From positions 1 through 64,000 of the forward strand of contig CABXVR010000002.1 of assembly GCA_902515565.1 (NCBI GenBank): a stretch of 64,000 nt of DNA. The letters are read 5' to 3'. A program made the position numbers and the translations under genes. The notes under the pieces were generated by a model. The model searched no databases, had not been told where the DNA came from, and saw nothing but the letters and a program-made list of their open reading frames with translations. This DNA comes from an uncultured Bacteroidota bacterium (GTDB lineage Bacteria; Bacteroidota; Bacteroidia; Flavobacteriales; Flavobacteriaceae). Shown here piece after piece: positions 61,556 to 64,000 of the stretch; positions within the stretch are counted from its first letter, which is position 1; each line of letters starts with the position of its first letter.

Positions 61556-62332
61556 TTAATTTTTTAAAATTTGAAGTAATTTCATGTTAAAGTATTCAGG
61601 GTTTTCTGCGTGTACCCAATGTCCTGAATTTGGGATTGAAATAATTTGTGAATTCGGAAATCTATCTTTGATTAAAATAACATCGTTTTCATTTATATAA
61701 GCTGATTTTTCACCTTTAAGAAAAATTGTATCAATCAAGATTTTATCCTCAATTATTAACTTTTCCATTAATACTATTAAATTTTGATGAAGAACATTGA
61801 TATTAGCTTTAAAGAAAAATTTGTTATTACTGTCCCTCCCAATATTTTTTAAAAGAAAAAACACTAAAGATTCTTCCTTAACATTTTTTGTAAGCTCGAC
61901 TTCTATCTCTTTTCTTGAACTACAATTACCTAAATTTAGTGATTGAAGTGCCTGAAATAAATAATTGAATTTAGGTTCATATTTTTTAGGGGCTATATCA
62001 ACAATTATTAATTTATGTAAATATTCGGCGTGAGTCATACTAAAATTAATAGCAGTTTTACCACCCATTGAATGCCCTACAAGAAAACACTTTTCAATTG
62101 AATTGTGTTTTAAATAATTATGTAAATCATCAACCATTAAATCATAGTTAATTTTTTCTGAATGAAAACTTTTTCCATGATTTCTTTGGTCAATTAAATG
62201 AACGCAAAAGCTTTTATCATTTGATAATTTATTGGCAACTGACTTCCAATTATCACCCATTCCTAATAATCCATGAAGAATAATAATATGATTATTCCCT
62301 GATCCAATTATTTTTGAATGAAGAATTTTCAT
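61556..62332 (-). CDS. alpha/beta hydrolase
   Basis: ILHGLLGMGDNWKSVANKL, DQRNHGKSFHSEKINYDLMVDDL, VGHSMGGKTAINFSM, NSGHWVHAENP. Confidence 0.92.
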   Translation of the reverse strand: MKILHSKIIGSGNNHIIILHGLLGMGDNWKSVANKLSNDKSFCVHLIDQRNHGKSFHSEKINYDLMVDDLHNYLKHNSIEKCFLVGHSMGGKTAINFSMTHAEYLHKLIIVDIAPKKYEPKFNYLFQALQSLNLGNCSSRKEIEVELTKNVKEESLVFFLLKNIGRDSNNKFFFKANINVLHQNLIVLMEKLIIEDKILIDTIFLKGEKSAYINENDVILIKDRFPNSQIISIPNSGHWVHAENPEYFNMKLLQILKN

Positions 62333-63042
62333 GATAATTTTTGCAAATAAGATTTTATAACTGGCTCAAGTCCCATGATCAAACTCTCAGTTATTAAAGC
62401 ATGCCCTATTGAGACTTCAAGTAAATTATTAATTTTTTTCTTGAAAAATTCTATGTTCTTCAATGACAAATCATGACCTGCATTAACTCCTATATTTAAT
62501 TGATTTAACAGTTTAGCACAATTTACATATGGATCAATAGCGCTGTAATTTCCTTGTTCATAATTAGTTGCATAATCTTCAGTGTATAGTTCTATTCTAT
62601 CTGTACCAATTTTATGTAAATTTTCGATGAATTTTAGTTCTGGGTTAAGAAATATTGATGTCCTTATGTTATTTCGTTTAAACTCTCCAACTACTTCAGC
62701 TAAAAAACTTTCATTTTTAATTGTATTCCATCCGGAAGAAGAAGTAATATCATTTACGCCATCTGGGACAAGGGTTACTTGAGTTGGTTTAATTTCAAGA
62801 ACCATTTTAATAAACTTTTCATTAGGATTTCCTTCAATATTAAACTCTGTATTGACAATTGGTGATAAATTATACACATCGGAATATCTTATATGTCTCT
62901 CGTCAGGCCTTGGATGCACTGTAATTCCTTGAGCGCCAAACATTTGAATTTTTTTTGCAAATTCTAATAAGTCAGGATTGTTTCCTCCTCTAGCATTTCT
63001 TAATGTTGCTATTTTATTAATGTTAACACTTAATTTAGTCAT
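62329..63042 (-). CDS. pdxJ: pyridoxine 5'-phosphate synthase
   Basis: LSVNINKIATLRNARGGNNPDLLEFA, GITVHPRPDERHIRYSDV, GVNAGHDLSLKN, VSIGHALITESL. Confidence 0.96.
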   Translation of the reverse strand: MTKLSVNINKIATLRNARGGNNPDLLEFAKKIQMFGAQGITVHPRPDERHIRYSDVYNLSPIVNTEFNIEGNPNEKFIKMVLEIKPTQVTLVPDGVNDITSSSGWNTIKNESFLAEVVGEFKRNNIRTSIFLNPELKFIENLHKIGTDRIELYTEDYATNYEQGNYSAIDPYVNCAKLLNQLNIGVNAGHDLSLKNIEFFKKKINNLLEVSIGHALITESLIMGLEPVIKSYLQKLS

Positions 63043-63115
63043 TTGTTAATTTTAATGTAAAAATACAAACTACTTTAAGTAAATTATGTAATTTGGTTTA
63101 AAATTTACAAGTAGT

Positions 63116-63424
63116 ATGGTCGTAGAAAATATTGTTGAAAACGAGGTAACAATTAAGGTTCTAAAAAACATTAATTCTTTTTCCTTTTCTGAAATTTGTC
63201 AAATATTAGAAGTCAATAATGTTAAAATATTTAGTGTTTCCATTTCTAATACAAATTTAGAATACATTAAAGCTATAGTAAAGATTTCTGCAAAAGACTT
63301 AGCGCCGGCACTTAGGCTACTAAGAGAGTTTGAATATGAAGTTCTGTCAAATCACGAAGAAGATGATTTTTTAAATGATTTAAAAGACAGGTCAAAATAT
63401 TTGGATAAATATTTAAACATTTAA
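63116..63424 (+). CDS. short protein resembling the C-terminal ACT-like domain of flavobacterial CBS-domain proteins; CBS pair absent
   Basis: NSFSFSEICQILEVNNVKIFSVSIS...LLREFEYEVLSNHEEDDFLNDLKDRSKYLDKYLNI; between pdxJ and nadK. Confidence 0.7.
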   Translation: MVVENIVENEVTIKVLKNINSFSFSEICQILEVNNVKIFSVSISNTNLEYIKAIVKISAKDLAPALRLLREFEYEVLSNHEEDDFLNDLKDRSKYLDKYLNI

Positions 63425-63429
63425 ATTAA

Positions 63430-64000
63430 ATGAAAGTAGCTATTCTTGGTAAAATTAATAAATCCGATCCAACAGAATACATTACTAATTTGATAACATT
63501 ATTAGAAAAAAGAAATGTTTCTGTTTTTATTGAATCTGAGTATTTCAATTCTATAAGTGGGTTTATTTCAAAATCTATTAGTTCATTTAAAGACTTAGAT
63601 AAATCTTTTGATTTACTTATTTCTATTGGTGGAGATGGAACAATTTTAAGAGCCATAACATTTGTGAAGGATTTATCCATACCAATTATAGGTGTCAACA
63701 CTGGAAGATTGGGGTTTTTAGCTAAAATTCAAATTGACAATATTGAACAGGTTATTGAAGAGATTATTTCAGGAAATTATTCTATTTCAGAAAGAACTTT
63801 AATTGAAGTTTCAACATCTGAGTCAAACAAACAGCTTTCAAAATTAAACTTTGCACTAAATGAAATAACCTTAAGTAGAAAAAATACTACTTCAATGATT
63901 TCAATTGATACAAAGCTAGACAATAAACACTTAAACTCTTACTGGGCAGATGGACTAATTATTTCTACCCCTACCGGATCGACTGGATATTCATTAAGCT
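63430..64000 (+). CDS. nadK: NAD kinase (3' end cut by window edge)
   Basis: Not in ORF track. ATG at 63430: MKVAILGKINKSDPTEYITNLITLLEKRN...DLLISIGGDGTILRAITFVKDLSIPIIGVNTGRLGFLAKIQ...; GGDGT and NTGRLGFLA motifs; open to end. Confidence 0.95.
   Translation, partial: MKVAILGKINKSDPTEYITNLITLLEKRNVSVFIESEYFNSISGFISKSISSFKDLDKSFDLLISIGGDGTILRAITFVKDLSIPIIGVNTGRLGFLAKIQIDNIEQVIEEIISGNYSISERTLIEVSTSESNKQLSKLNFALNEITLSRKNTTSMISIDTKLDNKHLNSYWADGLIISTPTGSTGYSLS

Noticed and set aside
63426-63701. 91-aa minus-strand ORF
   Set aside because: Antisense to the real nadK (GGDGT, NTGRLGFLA on plus strand), missed in the track because it is cut by the window edge.
1-64000. CRISPR arrays, transposases, integrases, phage genes, restriction-modification, toxin-antitoxin or other defence systems
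   Set aside because: Looked for repeats and family motifs on both strands; none seen. The window appears to be core chromosome.

Overview
AT-rich chromosomal window from a member of the Flavobacteriia (Bacteroidota), probably a marine, streamlined lineage. This placement is inferred from a GldB gliding lipoprotein, T9SS C-terminal sorting domain, GLPGLI/OMP pair, FolK-dNK fusion, TAnnTTTG-type promoters and gene order. Almost everything is core housekeeping. I see no phage, transposon, CRISPR or recognisable defence system. The main block is a near-continuous minus-strand run of 20 genes (about 27.3 kb down to 5.5 kb): ilvD-ilvB-ilvN-ilvC-ilvA-gapN-leuA-leuC-leuD-leuB, then a 195-nt leader, then pheA-aminotransferase-tyrA-DAHPS/CM-rsgA-dtd-mazG-aroA-queA-rlmN. 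The strongest unannotated signal is in that leader. It holds an unlisted 23-aa ORF, MINYLHIIYYNFYFFSKREAIYL, a GC-rich terminator hairpin ending a few nt before the pheA ATG, and a competing antiterminator pairing. This looks like a Tyr/Phe transcription attenuator for the aromatic amino-acid operon. Other points of note: a DnaG primase with all four canonical zinc ligands replaced; a waaA whose conserved N-terminal membrane anchor is encoded upstream but lacks ATG/GTG/TTG; a perfect 24-bp palindrome between pdhB and etfB; a CBS-protein locus reduced to its C-terminal domain; convergent gene pairs sharing overlapping TTAA stop codons; and two edge genes missing from the ORF track (gldB, nadK).
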